Shown: one piece after another, positions 46,001 to 58,591 of the stretch
How the letters are laid out: every line of letters starts with the position of its first letter
How positions within the stretch are numbered: the stretch's first letter is position 1
Assembly (NCBI GenBank): GCA_945643635.1
Contig: CALZFC010000354.1
Span: forward strand, 3,351,501-3,415,500
Length of the DNA stretch: 64,000 bases
Direction: 5' to 3'
From: Allodiplogaster sudhausi
Taxonomy: Eukaryota; Nematoda; Chromadorea; Rhabditida; Diplogasteridae
Program-made: the position numbers and the translations under genes
The notes under the pieces: generated by a model
What the model was told of the DNA's origin: nothing
Seen by the model: the letters and a program-made list of their open reading frames with translations, nothing else
Database searches by the model: none

Positions 46001-49000
46001 TGTCGCGGAGGAGCGGTTAGCATGCGGGAGAATTGGGACTTGGGTTTATAGTTTATCTTATCCTAATATAAGGCATACATTTACAATACACATAAATATG
46101 GAAAGGGGAAGGACAGGGCCGAGGCAGCCGCCATGGTCGGCCAAGCCAACACTGAACGTCTTGCTGGCGGTGGCGGCACCGCCCCGAGGGGGCGGGTCCG
46201 CCCACGCCAGCCGGTTTGATGTTCTTCTCTATCCCCGGCCGTGACATCCCCCCTTTTACACATGAGCGGTCCCTCGCTCTTGATAAACAAATAAAGACAA
46301 AACCTTTTGTTAGTTGTACTGAGCACATAGATAAATGAAAAAAACAAAACAAAGAAAATATATGTTCATTTACATGGAACAATAATTATACGAAAAATAG
46401 AGAAAAAAATCATCTTGTCTGTGGATATCTATCGGTTGTTCTTATTACCAATTTTTTTTTATGGCTAGGTGACGTGGTGACGGAGAAGCAGATAGAAAGT
46501 AGAACGAGAACTATTGTGCAATATGTGCATAGTGCACATTGAAAATGAAGGTTTAAAATATATTTAGCTAAAGAGTTAGATTGTTAGAAACTTTTCATTT
46601 TATAGTTGTTATGGGGCTTTATAGAGAGAAAAGTGCATATACTACATACATCGTACATTTTAAAATATATTCTACAAACATACATTTAATAATAATAAAA
46701 GTCGGAGTCTCTCTTCTTCTTCACTTCGCGATTCGATGTTGCTGATTGTGAGTAGCGCGGCGTCTCTCTGCTCGCTCGCGCTCTGCGTTATCGTCTTCCT
46801 AGTCGTCTGTCGTTGTCGTACGGCCGGTGATGGCGACTGGTTTCCGGCCGATGGTGGGCGCGGTCACTTCGCTTCTTCCAGCATTGATGACGCAAAATGG
46901 CTGGTATGACCTCGTTTCCGAATTGGACATCTCGAGGGCTGCAACGATGGCGGCGGTTGTAATAGTCAGCCAGTACAGTGGACGTCGTCGATCTTCTGCT
47001 TCACTGTTGCTGTGTCTTTATCTCGTCGAATGCAGCTTATTGTTCGCCGTCCCATTTGAAGGGAACGTTCCAGTCTGTCGCAGATTCAATCCAGCCTTCC
47101 TGTTGAACAATTTCTTGACGCAAGATAGATTTGCGGCAGTGTGTCTGATGGAGATCGTGACTGAGAGTGCATTCACACATTTGACTTGTAGGAAATGAAA
47201 ACAGTTTCTTCTGCAGATGGGACAGATCGTCTGGTGTTTCTTTGGTAGTGAGTACGGCTTGACGGTGGAGGAGATAGGTGCAGTGATCTCCTATGATTCA
47301 GTAGATTCACGTCTTCAGTGCCTTCAGCGACAGGTGTTCGACGAGGTTTATCTGCAGCTTCGGCGGCGCAGGTCTTGTTGGATTCTTGACGTGACGAAAG
47401 TCTTCTTTTATGTGATCGTCTGTCGTTGCTTTAGTTAGCGGACATGTCACATCAGGCTCGGAGTTGTCGTTGCTGTGGTCTTCGTTGCTGACGATCGTGT
47501 CTCTTGAGCCTATTCTTGAGGCGGATAAATAGTAGGTCTTTGATGGCCACTTGCGAAGCATGAGCGTTTGTAGGACGCTATTTGTGAGTGAACGCTGTGA
47601 GAGCGTTACTCCCCGGAGCACATGGTTATCTATGGGGATGGGGTCTCCTATCGAGTATACATACCTATATGAAAGAAATGATGACGCTATATAATTATGT
47701 CAGTCTAAGACAATTGTATCTACCGAGAACAATGTATCAGGAGCAGCTCACAAGTCTATGTGTACAAATATGTATGTATGAATACTAGTGTGAACATCTA
47801 TCTATCTCTCTATCTATCAGTATGTCACTGGAAGTACATTCCTCTCTATTTCGCGCTTTCTTTCCGCAGCGCTTTCACTTTCACTTCTCTTTTTTCTTCA
47901 GTGCGTTCGCGTTCACGCCTGATATTCTTTCTCCCTTGAAAACCGGCTATCCATTCGCGCCGTGTGCAACGTATGCTTAGAGGGAGAGATGAGAGAGTGA
48001 GTGATCCGGGCCATGCCCTTTTGCGCGCTGGCAGCGAAACTCGTTCGGTAAGCGGCTGCGCTATCGTTGTCTATCATCACAGAAAGGGGAACACTGCGGG
48101 CGCACTATCAAGTTTTTAAACAAAGCGACGGCACCGCTGTTCAGGCTATTGCAAGTGAGAGAAAGAGGAGAGAGAGAGTATGACGAGGAGCTACTATCGA
48201 GGTTGTAATGAAACTATGCGAGCCGGCCTAGATATGTATGTCCATATGAATATTAAGGAATAAAAGAAAACCATGTCTCTGGGAATAGAATTATAAAATT
48301 TGGCTAATTTCAAAGCTATAGGAGTAGCAATAATATACTAAAATGAGGAGGAAAGATTATAATGATAAAGAGTAGATTGTTTGGGATTGGAAATCCTGTG
48401 TGCTCCGGGAGTGTTGGCGGCGGCTGGCTGCCCCGGAGGGAGTGGTTGGGGAGAGGGGGACGGTGGGTAGATTGTATTTGGGAGGGCATATAATCTTCTA
48501 TACGTATATGTTACGATTTCATCCTATTCAAGAATAATTGGCAGATAAACTATTTGCACAGAGAATCCGAGGAGAGAGTGATAACTAATGCGTGCTGAGC
48601 CTAAGCGAGGAACTCTTATCTATTATATATGCGGCGTCCTAGCCTCTCCAGCCTTCGCTTTGGCAAACAGAGTATAACTAGAGAAAAAAATTCCGGCCGG
48701 GGAATTATTTTTTGCTTTACATTACGCCTCGCGTCGCTCTAGATTAGGTGGAGAGGTTAGCCTTATGCGAGCTCGCTGAGCATGCCGATCCTAGTGATCG
48801 CTGCCCCCTTCTTATTCATTCTTATTTTCCCCCTTACTTCGGTTGCCCGTGCGCGCCTTCCTATGCCGCGATTACAAAAGTACTTTTCGATTCCTTCTAT
48901 CTGGGGGGTGGCGCGCCGGTTCCTCGCAACCAAAGATAAATTTGCCGCTTATTTGGCGTGACATCTAATTAATCTATGCGGATTAAAATAAAACAACTGT

Positions 49001-49379
49001 TTTAACGGACCTACGAACAGCTATGCATTTGGGACGACTGACACCTGACGTCGATGGTGTCGCCGACCTGCTCTCATCTCTTCTAGGGACTCTCGTGAGA
49101 TTGAGAAGTTGAGACATCTCCCCGGGACCTCCATGCCGCGGAGGAGCGGTTGACATGCGGGAGAATTGGGACTTGGGTTTATAGTTTATCTTATCCTAAT
49201 ATAAGGCATACATTTACAATACACATAAATATGGAAAGGGGAAGGACAGGGCCGAGGCAGCCGCCATGGTCGGCCAAGCCAACACTGAACGTCTTGCTGG
49301 CGGTGGCGGCACCGCCCCGAGGGGGCGGGTCCGCCCACGCCAGCCGGTTTGATGTTCTTCTCTATCCCCGGCCGTGACA
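46001..49379 (-). mobile_element. LTR retrotransposon, 3,379 bp, degenerate, minus orientation
   Basis: The LTRs are 46001-46246 and 49134-49379, both 246 bp and nearly identical, with TGTC/TGCC at one end and GACA at the other. The target duplication is AAGT at 45997-46000 and 49380-49383. The uninterrupted site GCTTGCAAGTCTACGCG is present in copy A at about 20,744. On the minus strand a primer site TGGAGGTCCCGGGGAGATG directly follows the 5' LTR (49,115-49,133) and a polypurine tract AAAAGGGGGGA directly precedes the 3' LTR (46,247-46,257). The interior is only 2.9 kb with many stops. Insertion is immediately downstream of the stop codon of F-box copy B (stop 49384-49386). Confidence 0.92.
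47005..47085 (-). pseudogene. Reverse transcriptase remnant inside the LTR element
   Basis: On the minus strand one frame reads VPFKWDGEQ, a stop, then AAFDEIKT. This matches the F/W-x-W-x(3)-C/Q-x-x-A-F-x-x-L/I-K signature at the end of Ty3/gypsy reverse transcriptases, just before RNase H. An in-frame stop breaks it and the flanking frame is poor, so it is only a relic, but it suggests a Ty3/gypsy origin. Confidence 0.4.
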
Positions 49380-49383
49380 AAGT

Positions 49384-50668
49384 CTACGCGCCTCTGAGCT
49401 GAATGGTGACGAGATCGGGAAAGAGCAGAAGGAGACGACGCACTCCGGAGGCCAGCTTGCGCTTACGGTGGCACCGAAAGTGCGAGCAGCCGCTCTCGGC
49501 CAGTTTCTTCTCCAATTCCGAGAGTTTCTTCGCTTCTTTTTCCACCTCCTCGACGTTGTCGCCAGCGGGCTTGACAACGCTGAAAAAAAAATTTTTCTTA
49601 TTAGACAAATTTTTTTAAATTTCTAATTTAGATAAGAACAAAATTTTCAGGTCTCAAAACAAGTCTTTTGATGTGACACACTCAGGCGGCAGCTTCGCCT
49701 TAGACGGCGTGAAGGCGAGATGGCGAGTGCGGGGGAAGAGAGCGGCCAGACAGAGCCAGGCATTGGGAGAGATGACGCAGCCAGACAGACGGAGAGAGAG
49801 CACCGAGGAGAAGGAGTGCTGAAGAGTGAGAGAGAGAGGTGGAGAGAGAGGTGGAGAGAGAGAGAGAGAAAGAGAGAGGGATAAAGGGATGGAGAGAGGA
49901 AGAGAGAGAGAGAAAGGGATGGAGAGAGGAAGAGAGAGAGAGAGAAAGAGATAGGGAGAGAGATAGGGAGAGAGAGACCTGGAAGAGGAAGCAGAGCTGC
50001 GACGCGTTGAGCGTTGCGAAGGCGGACAAGTCGACTGTGGTCATCAAGTTGGCGCGCGCGAGGGAGAGCAGCCGGCGGAGACGGCGATTCGGCATGAAGA
50101 GCGAGTCGAAGAGGACGCGCGAGGGAGGGCGCGCGCGGCGAGGGGGGAAGGCCGCCACGAAGGACGCCAGCGTCGGCCGGAACACTGGCTGGCAGCCTAC
50201 CAGGTGAGAGACCGCCTAGAACGGGTGAAAAACAATTATATTCTTTTTTTAGCAAAAAAAATCTGGGGAAAATGAATGTCAAGTGGAAAACGCGTTAATA
50301 TATGAGAAAAAGTCAACAAGGCTACCGCAATTTGGCCTAAAATCAATCAAAAGTGTGTTTTTAAAATGAAAATTAGCATATTTCTTTTGTCATTAATTCG
50401 TGAATTCCACTTCATGAGCGGCTTTGCAAGTGAGACGGAAGGAGGCGAGATCGGCCAAGGAGAGATGAGACGAGATTTGCGTGAGTATGTGAGGCGACAG
50501 AGAAGCGAGAGGAGGCGGCGGGGAAGAAGAGGGCGGCGGAGAGGGAGACGCGAGGGAGGCGCGAGGGCGCGAGCGAGGGCGTCGCCAGCGCGCGCGTGAC
50601 CCCACGGCCGGGTCCTCGCCGGCGCGAGACCGCTTCGTGGGTGGCGCGTCCTCCGAGTTGCTCTCCAC
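49384..50668 (-). CDS. F-box protein, copy B
   Basis: Three exons on the minus strand: 50411-50668 (start ATG, 86 codons), 49979-50215 (79 codons) and 49384-49579 (stop TAG). Exon 1 encodes MESNSEDAPPTKRSRAGED, a Pro/Ser-rich linker, then an F-box: PHILTQISSHLSLADLASFR followed by LTCKAAHE. F-boxes bind Skp1 and bring substrates to SCF ubiquitin ligases; many nematode F-box genes form fast-evolving families. Exon 2 has FRPTLASFVAAFPP and LMTTVDLSAF; exon 3 has a short acidic coiled stretch (EEVEKEAKKLSELEKKLAE) and CSHFRCHRKRKLASGV, ending LVTIQLRGA. Exons 1-2 join in phase 0; exons 2-3 do not join in the conserved frame with the visible donor, so a different donor or a small missed exon is needed. 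A GA/CT tract fills intron 2. The LTR element begins 4 nt past the stop codon. Confidence 0.65.
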
Positions 50669-51760
50669 CAGCAGCGACTGAGAAGGATACGGAAAATGGT
50701 TAATGAGAACTACGCCAAATCGAAATGCTCTCCAAAAGTTTACGGGCTTTTTTAATTACTAGTACATTTCGTGGCGTATTTTAGGAGAATGGCCAACTAA
50801 AATTCCCGAAAACTTCGGAGTTGCCTTCCTTTTTATTCTTCTAAAAATCAATATTTCACCAAATATTTTTTGATTGCTGATGTATTTATGAGCTTTAGAA
50901 AAATTCTACCCGTTTAATACATAATTTATTTTGTTTTTCTAGGATAAAAGTTAAGTGGATAACCGCCGCATGCGGCCGCTTCTTTGCTTCGCTGGCCACC
51001 ACAAGTGACATCGGCAAGAGAAGAGAAGAAGAAGGGTGAAGTGAAGACGAGAGTCTGGCGGAGGAGAAGAAACAACTGCTTTTATAGACGCCATCGTGTG
51101 CACTTTCCGGTCAATTCAATTACATTTACATGTACTTTAGCGTCGTATTTCGTAATAATTCCAGTAAAAAAAAGATTTTATAAAGAGTACTTTTCTTCAG
51201 ATTTTCAATTTATTCAAATTTAACTGGATTCAGACTGTATACGATATTTCAGATTCAGTTCTACATCACCAGTCTCCTCCCGTTTCTTTCCAGGATTTAT
51301 TGAATATGCCAGCTTTATCACTAAAAACGTTAGCAATCCTTTATCACAAAGATAAATTTAAAATTAAGACACAAATTCGATGCGCATGTTACAGAAAGAA
51401 TCAATAAACTCGAACCCGCCAAGATGGATGAGAGAGAGAGAGAGAGAGATGGGGAGAGAGTGTGAAACCACTGATGGGTAATCAGCCAGGAGGAAGAGAG
51501 CACCATTTGGTCATTGGAAGGGCCACGTATATGAAGGTTATGAAGGTTATGAGGGTTATGAAGGAAGTCTTAGTATTGTTGAGAAGAAGCTGATATAATT
51601 AACACGAATCAAACTGGAATGAGGGAATAGAGAACCAAAAGATAGAGAAAAATACTTTTATTTCTGAGAATGAGAATAGGGAGAGGGAGAGAGAGGGAGA
51701 GAGAAAGAGAGGGGGAGAGGGAAAGAGAGGGGAGAGTGAGAGAGAGAGCACACGGACATC
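50669..51760. other. Intergenic, no gene seen
   Basis: AT-rich DNA with short GA tracts at 51,430-51,455 and 51,675-51,750, and ATGAAGGTT repeated three or four times at 51,530-51,565. It lies between the start of the F-box gene and the end of the EGF-type gene, both on the minus strand. Confidence 0.5.
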
Positions 51761-53950
51761 TCATACAACTTGAGATGCCTCGACTGGCTCGTCCCTGAGG
51801 CGCCTCCTCTCCGCGAGGGCGGAGAGAGCGACAACTTCGACGGCCACGGGTGGCGGCGGCTGTTCTGGCGCGGCGCCAGGAGCGCGGAAGAGGGCGCCGC
51901 GTCGGCCGAGTTTAGAGGACGCGGACGGAGTGAAGAGGGAGAGGCGCGTACCTGCAAAATATATTCTGTTCCTGATATTCTGCTCATTTACCATCCACCT
52001 ACATCGATTGCATGGAAAAATTGAAACGAAACGGTTGTTGCGAAATAATGACAGTAATTAGAAGAAGAAAAATGGGGTGGCCACGGAGAATGGCTAAGAG
52101 TTACGAGAAATATGAGTAGAGGTGAAAGGCAGACAGGAGAGAGGAAATCTGAAGATAAAATAGAGTAGAAGAAAGAGAGAGAGAGAGAGAGAGAGCGAAA
52201 GAAAGATATAAGGAGAGAGGGAAAGAGAGAGAGGAGACAGAGAGTGAGAATTAGACAATAAATACGGCCCCACCTCCGCCACTGCCAGTGCATTCGACTA
52301 CGCTGCCCATCACACCTCCTCGCTGTTCAGCAGTCGCCTCTTCGAGCAGCCTGAAGTCACTCGTATTTCTCTCCCTCTCTGCATCTTTCTCTCTCTCTCT
52401 CTCTCTGCATCTCTCTCCCTTTCTCTCTGCATCTCTCTCTCTCTCCCACTCTGTATCTCTCTCTCCAACCAACTTGCGATAGAGATAGAGCGCGACTCCG
52501 AGAGTAGCGAGCGCGAGCGCGGAGAAGGCGGCGAGTGCCGCAAGTGGCGCGGCGACTCGTCCGTCCCTTGCGAGCAGAAGTTGCGCGGCGTAGACATTCG
52601 GGTCGGCCGGGAACTCGCAGTGGTGGCCCGTGAAGCCGCGCCAGCAACGGCAGAACGGCACATACGCACCACGTGCCAGCGACAGCTCCAGACTGCAGTT
52701 GCCCTGCAGAGAGAGAGGGAGAGAGAGGGAGAGAGAGGGAGAGAGAGAGAGAGAGAGAAGTGAGATATGAGAGTGAGAGAGGGACAAAGGGAGAACGAGG
52801 GAGAGATGAGAGTGAGAAAGGGAGAGAAAGAGCTGGGGGGGGGAGAGGGGAGAGAGCGAGACGGGAGAGAGATTTGAGGGTGAGAGAAGGACAAAGGGAG
52901 ATCGAGGGAGAGATGAGAGTGAGAGAAGGACAAAGGGAGAGCGAGGGAGAGATGAGAGTGAGAGAGGGAGAGAGAGACGAGAGAGGGAGATGAGAGTGAT
53001 AGAGGGAGATTGACGGGGAGAAAGAACATGAGGAGTGATCAATAATATTTTTATGCCTAGTTAAATTTAATCTACAGAATTTTAAAATAAATATAAGAAA
53101 CCTGCGCGCAGTAGCTAATGTTCTCTGGCCATCCGCACGCCTTCTCCTTTGGCCAGCCAGCAAACTCGGGGTAGTCGTCGTCGTCGAGGAAGTTACTGCT
53201 GGTGCCTCCTGCAAATTTCATTCTAAAATATGCTTTAATTTTTTTATTCATTTAAAAAAAGCTTTATGTTACTATTTATCTATGCATCCATATGCGAGGA
53301 TGGAAATTCTTGTAGATTTTTTTTTATAGCGTAAGTAGACATTGGTAAGAGAGAGGGAGGAAGGAAAATTCAAGGAATCTCTCGACTGATAGTGTGAGGG
53401 GCGAGCGAACCTGCTCCCCTGAGAGCGGCCGCGGCGGCGTCTGCCGTGGACGCCGCGGTTGTGTTGTGGAGGGCTGCGGCAGCCGCGTCGGCGCTCCTCT
53501 CCTCGCGCAGCCATGACGGAGAGCACGATTCTGAAGAGGGAAATTATGCTCTTTTTTAAATTTACTTCGGGCTTGCCAAAATTGATCTAAGAACAGCTAG
53601 TGTTCTGAAATATCCTAAATCTTTTATTTATTTATTTATTAAATAAATATTGCCTTTATTCACTATCAAGAGAACACGCCCGTTCTACGGAACTCTTCTA
53701 GTATCACAGATTTTGTATAATTCATTAAATTTTCTGTTCTCGGAAGAAGCAGATAAACATATCATGTAATTTTTGACATTTCACCTCAGACTTGAATCGG
53801 CTCCACGTGTCTGTTTCTTTTTCTGTGCAAAACACCGAGATCAGCGTCTTTCCGGCGGCGCCAGAATTCACTATTCTCTCGCTAGCCGCAGTTATTTCAC
53901 CCTTTCTCTCTCTCTAACCCATCTCACTCTCTCTACCCTTATACCGTATC

Positions 53951-53992
<42 letters not shown>

Positions 53993-54094
53993 CGGCTGCC
54001 TCCTATCACCATGAGTCACTGTTTGTCAATGTGCAGTCACCTTACGGCAGAGATAGAAGAGGTCACTCTGCTTCTCTCACCAGCCTCTCTCTAT

Positions 54095-54160
<66 letters not shown>

Positions 54161-55622
54161 AGCTGCGCCAATCTTCCCCCGTTGCCAACTCCGTTCATCC
54201 CGCTATGGATATCTCGCCTTCAAAGGAAACTGCTACGCCTTTTGAACCGTCAGCAGCTGCCGTGCAAGGAATCGCCGGCAAAAAGATCCATAATAATAGT
54301 TGTAGAAATTTCTTTCTCTCCTTCTCTCCTTCTCTTTCTCTCTTTCTCTCCTTCTCTTCTTCTTTTTCTCTCTTTCTCTCCTTCTCTTTCTCTCTTTCTC
54401 TCCTTCTCTTCTTCTTTTTCTCTCCTTCTCTTTCTCTCTTTCTCTCCTTCTCTTTCTCTCTTTCTCTCCTTCTCTTCTTCTTTTTCTCTCTTTCTCTCCT
54501 TCTTTTTCTCTCACTCTCTCTTCTTCTTCTTCTTCATTTGCGTCATCGCTCTCACATACCGAAATGAATGATATCAGAGAGGCATGTATAATGGAAAGGC
54601 AGACAACGCGTGAGCAAGTAAAATATATATTAAACTTCAATACATCAAAATTTGGCATGATGACTAAAAGACGATGGAAATAGCTGCAATGGCATTCCAG
54701 GAACAACAACACACATGGTGGCGATAACAAAGTTTCCAGGCCTCTTTCTCTCCATTCCCTCTTTCTCTCTCTCTTTCTTTTCTTTCTTAAACTCCCTCTC
54801 TCCTTTTTTCTCTCTCTTATACAGAACTAATGCAAATACAAAAGGGCAAATTCCGCTTCAAGCAAAGGTGAAGCTGAGAGAATGATGATCAATTGCCAAG
54901 GAACTAACTACACAGAAGGGCAAATGATGATTAAGCGATAGGAAAATAAACAATTAAAGCTCTCCATGTCGTCTTATGTGCCAGGATGCGTAATCCCGGA
55001 AAGATCAGTGAAATACATATGTAGATGTAAAGGGCGAATCTAGTGTTCCCCTTCAGGACGGTGGTCTCTTTTTATCTCAACTTGCTCTCTCTAATTATTT
55101 CTCCTCCGCCCTCTCCCACTCTCACTCTCTCTTTTGTCTTCTTCCTCTCTTTCACCTTCTGTTCTATCTCTCATTCTCTTTCACCGTCTGTTTACTCTCT
55201 CTCTCTCTCTATCTCTCTGTCTATCTCCACCTCTCTTGATCCATACCGGTGACTAGCAATTTCCATATGCGAGGACACGCTCTCAAGTGGTTCGGGCTAT
55301 CCGTTGACACTGACAAGGTGTTGCTCATCAGCATACGAGGAATCTCTCTTTCTCTACTCGCTCCCAATTTCTCACTCCATACTCTCTCTTTGCACAGCCA
55401 TTCTCTCTCGCTATCTCTCTCCCTCTCTCTCTCTCTCCCTCTCTCACCTGCGACAGGTTGAAGCTGGAAGACGAGTGTGAAGAAGAGCACAATGAGTATC
55501 GGTGGCGTCGTCGCCGCTGCGGTGAAGATTCGCGCAAGAAGTCGTCGCTGGCGGTTGCCGGGCAGATCGGAGAGACAGCAGGCGGAGGGGATCGAGGGAG
55601 AGGAGGGGGAGGCAGACGACAT
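51761..55622 (-). CDS. EGF-domain single-pass membrane protein (EGF-ligand-like precursor)
   Basis: Seven minus-strand exons join in phase and total 963 nt (320 residues plus TGA): 55448-55622, 55247-55309, 53411-53530, 53102-53208, 52474-52703, 52274-52350 and 51761-51951. The N-terminus MSSASPSSPSIPSACC leads to a hydrophobic stretch PPILIVLFFTLVF (about residues 39-55), a signal peptide or anchor. An Ala-rich region with NTT follows. One EGF domain spans residues 144-184 with Cys at 144, 153, 158, 173, 175 and 184 (spacing 8-4-14-1-8) and CRCWRGFTGHHC. A second hydrophobic segment, about 206-230 (PLAALAAFSALALATLGVAL), ends in YLYRK, then a ~90 residue cytoplasmic tail with AAPEQPPPPVAVEV. 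A single EGF domain next to the membrane is the layout of EGF/TGF-alpha/LIN-3-type growth factors, so a cleaved signalling ligand is plausible, but other EGF membrane proteins fit too. ATG directly follows a CTGCAG acceptor-like site, fitting a spliced or trans-spliced leader. Introns are filled with CT/GA tracts. Confidence 0.72.
52710..53020. repeat. (GA)n-rich intron of the EGF-type gene
   Basis: About 300 bp of GA with GATGAGAGTGAGAGA-type higher-order units. Similar tracts lie at 52,140-52,250, 52,370-52,465, 53,900-54,165, 54,310-54,530 and 55,395-55,445 in other introns of the same gene. Open frames of 100-280 residues through them are repeat read-through. Confidence 0.9.
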
Positions 55623-55629
55623 CTGCAGG

Positions 55630-56247
55630 GCCTAGAGAGAGAGAGGGAGAGAGCGAGAGAGAGAGCAGAGAGAGAGGGAGACTGAATGTGAGAAAGAAGA
55701 GAGAGAGAGAGAGTAGAGTAAGAGAGAAGAGAGAGAGAAAAGAGAGAAAAGAGAGAGAGAGAGAGGGTCGGAGAGGGTGGGAGAGAGAGAAGAGAGGGAG
55801 AATAAAAGGAGAGAAAAGATAATAGAAACAGGGCACTCCCCTCAGGGCAGACGGCAAGGCAGATGTATAAGAAGCCCGCGCCAACTCACACACACGTTTA
55901 CGGCTCCGCCACGCAAAAGAAGATCGTGACGAAAATGAAAGAGAGCGAGAGAGAGAGAGAGAGAAACAGAGAATGAGAGCGAGAGAGATAGAGAGAACGA
56001 GAGAATTAGGGGGGATAAAGTGAGAGATAGAGAGAAAAGTAGAGAAAGAAACCACGATCATAAACAGCAATCGACAAGGATGTTCAAACATGCGCGCGCT
56101 TATTGTTAGAAATGGCAGGGCATCCTTGGACTAGGTCGGGGTTGATAGTTATAAAAGAGAGTTGGAGAGAGAGAGAGCGTGTGAGAGAGAGAAAGAGAAG
56201 CAGAGAGAAGAAGCGAGTGTTTAAGGGTGTCAGAGAGAGAGAGAGAT

Positions 56248-56302
<55 letters not shown>

Positions 56303-56429
56303 ACAGACTAATCAGAAGTTGAGACAAAATAATCGAAGGGTTAATTGGTACGCCTGAAATCGTAGGAGGGCGTGAAAGCCACGTCAAAAAGGTGAGCACG
56401 CCAGAGAGAAGCTCGCCGTTCCGTTCCGT

Positions 56430-56462
<33 letters not shown>

Positions 56463-57219
56463 CTCTATCTATCCAAGACTCTCTTCCTCTCGCTTTCCCT
56501 TTCTCTCACTCCTTCTCTCTACTCCTTCAGCTTCTCATCGCGACGAGTCATCATTGCAAAGAGCAGCAGTTAAATTTCATTCATTTGTTTGACAATAACG
56601 ATGATGAAAAGGCCAAAATTGAAATACTATTGGGAGGGATATCATAGGAAAAGTCTAATGGAAGAGAGGATACGAATTGAGAGATTTGTGAGAATGTAGA
56701 GAGAAAGAGACGGGGAGGGGAGGGGAGAGAAGAAAGTACAGAAAAAGAGAAAGAGGAAGAGGAAGAGAACTGGAGCTGATTGTGAGGGAAAATTGACGGA
56801 AGCAGTAAAGCAAACTGTAAGGATGCGACACGAAATAGATACATAAGAGATAGAGAGAGATGTAAACGACGATGAGAGAGAGAAGGAGGGAGAGAAAGAG
56901 AGTGAGACAGAGAGAAAGAGAGAGACAGAGAGAAAGAGAGAGACAGAGAGAAAGAGAGAGACAGAGAGAAAGAGAGAGACAGAGAGAAAGAGAGAGACAG
57001 AGAGAAAGAGAGAGACAGAGGTAGTGTCCCGAAACGTGAGACTAAAGTGAGAGTGGACTGGAAGTAAGAAGCTGACTGTACACACAAACGAAGAGAGAAA
57101 GTAGTTAGCATGGCAGTGAGTGGCAGACTAGAGCGGGAGACAAAGTGAAGATCATTTAATACAATGCAGACGAGAACATCTTGAGAGAGTACATAGCGGA
57201 GAAAGAACGAGAACAAGAT

Positions 57220-57260
<41 letters not shown>

Positions 57261-57380
57261 AGGCAGAGTAAAAGAAACATTGATGAAGACTGGGAGAAGA
57301 ACAGTAAGAGGGAGATTTCGAGCGACAGAGAAAATGAAAGAAAATGAACAAATATGAAGAAGTCAGAATAAGAAGCGGCG

Positions 57381-57421
<41 letters not shown>

Positions 57422-57552
57422 ATTGGAGACAAAGAGAATAGCGAGAGTATGTGAGAGATTGTAGCGAGAGAGAGGGAGAGAGGTAGAGAAAAAAGAAGAA
57501 GAATGAAGAAGCATATCTCTCTCTCTCTTTCTCTCCCTCTCCTTCTCTCTCT

Positions 57553-57588
<36 letters not shown>

Positions 57589-57895
57589 CCAGAATGTGCT
57601 ACACCTGGCGTGCCAGCAAGCTCATCGTCTCAAAACAGTCCTCACTTATGGTTTGGAAAAAAAGATATGGATAGGCGAAACACTGCAACAAAGGTGAGAG
57701 AATGAAGGTAAAAGAGAGATTCAGACGGAGAGAGGGTGAGAGAGAGAGAGAAAGAGAGAAAATAGGTGTGATGGCGAACAAATTGTGGGTGCGCGATATG
57801 AGTGGAATGAGCAAAGGGGGATAGTGGAGCACGCAGCTGCATGGAGGGAAGGGCTCTTGGATCAGAGGGGGGATTCCGATGAATGAGAGGAGGGA

Positions 57896-57926
<31 letters not shown>

Positions 57927-58390
57927 TGAAAAGAGAGTATTGATAGGGAGAGAGAGAGTGTGTGTGATATATAGAAATGTGAGAGAAAGAAGGTGGCAGG
58001 AAGAGGAAGGCGAAGAGATAAAAGAGAGGGTGAGAGAAAGAGAGAGAGCGAGAGAGACGGGGGAGAGTTCGGAGCCTTTTTGCTGTGGACAAAGAAGCCA
58101 CGAGGGAGGGCAAAATCAGTGGAAGAAGAAGAAGAACAGTCGTCACGGGCCATCGAGAAGAGGGACGGAGTGAATGGAAAGAATGAAGAGAGGGAAGGAG
58201 AGAGAATACAAAGAGAGTGAGAGAAGAAAAGAGAGTGAGTGAGAGAGGGAAAGAGAGGGGGAGAGAGACAAAGAGGCCGTGCTGACGAGATATCACAGCA
58301 GCGAGAGAGCATGATAAACTGAGCAAAGAAAGAGAGAGCGAGAGATTTAGAATGACGATGTTTCTCGTAGTCACGTTTCGCAGCCAATGT
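55630..58390. repeat. CT/GA microsatellite field
   Basis: Nearly continuous GA (plus strand) tracts, with CT tracts at 56,430-56,530 and 57,510-57,580. A regular 20 bp repeat of GAGAGACAGAGAGAAAGA runs at 56,905-57,015. Short non-repetitive islands (for example 57,590-57,660, 57,780-57,880, 58,070-58,170) look exon-like on either strand, but I could not choose a strand or a gene. Confidence 0.8.
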
Positions 58391-58591
58391 TATGAGGGGT
58401 CACCTACCGCCTTGGCCATCCGTGCAACCATCTCTGAATGATCTACAATTGACATAAATATGCTGATTATTTCCAGCCAATTTTGACAAAGGCACTCTTG
58501 AACGCCATTAAAAACATGTGTTACAACAAAATAGATATGTATATGTATGTACATACTTTGGCACAGCATTTTCAAGTATCTATCTATTAGA

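Noticed and set aside
45019..46051. Open frames of 232-331 residues on both strands across the 57 bp array
   Set aside because: The unit is a multiple of three without stops in several frames; openness is a property of the repeat, with no start context, splice sites or flanking coding sequence.
54170..54260. Possible C-type lectin start on the plus strand (YGYLAFKGNCYAF)
   Set aside because: A stop follows at once, no second Cys/Trp motifs are nearby, and the stretch lies in an intron of the minus-strand EGF-type gene.
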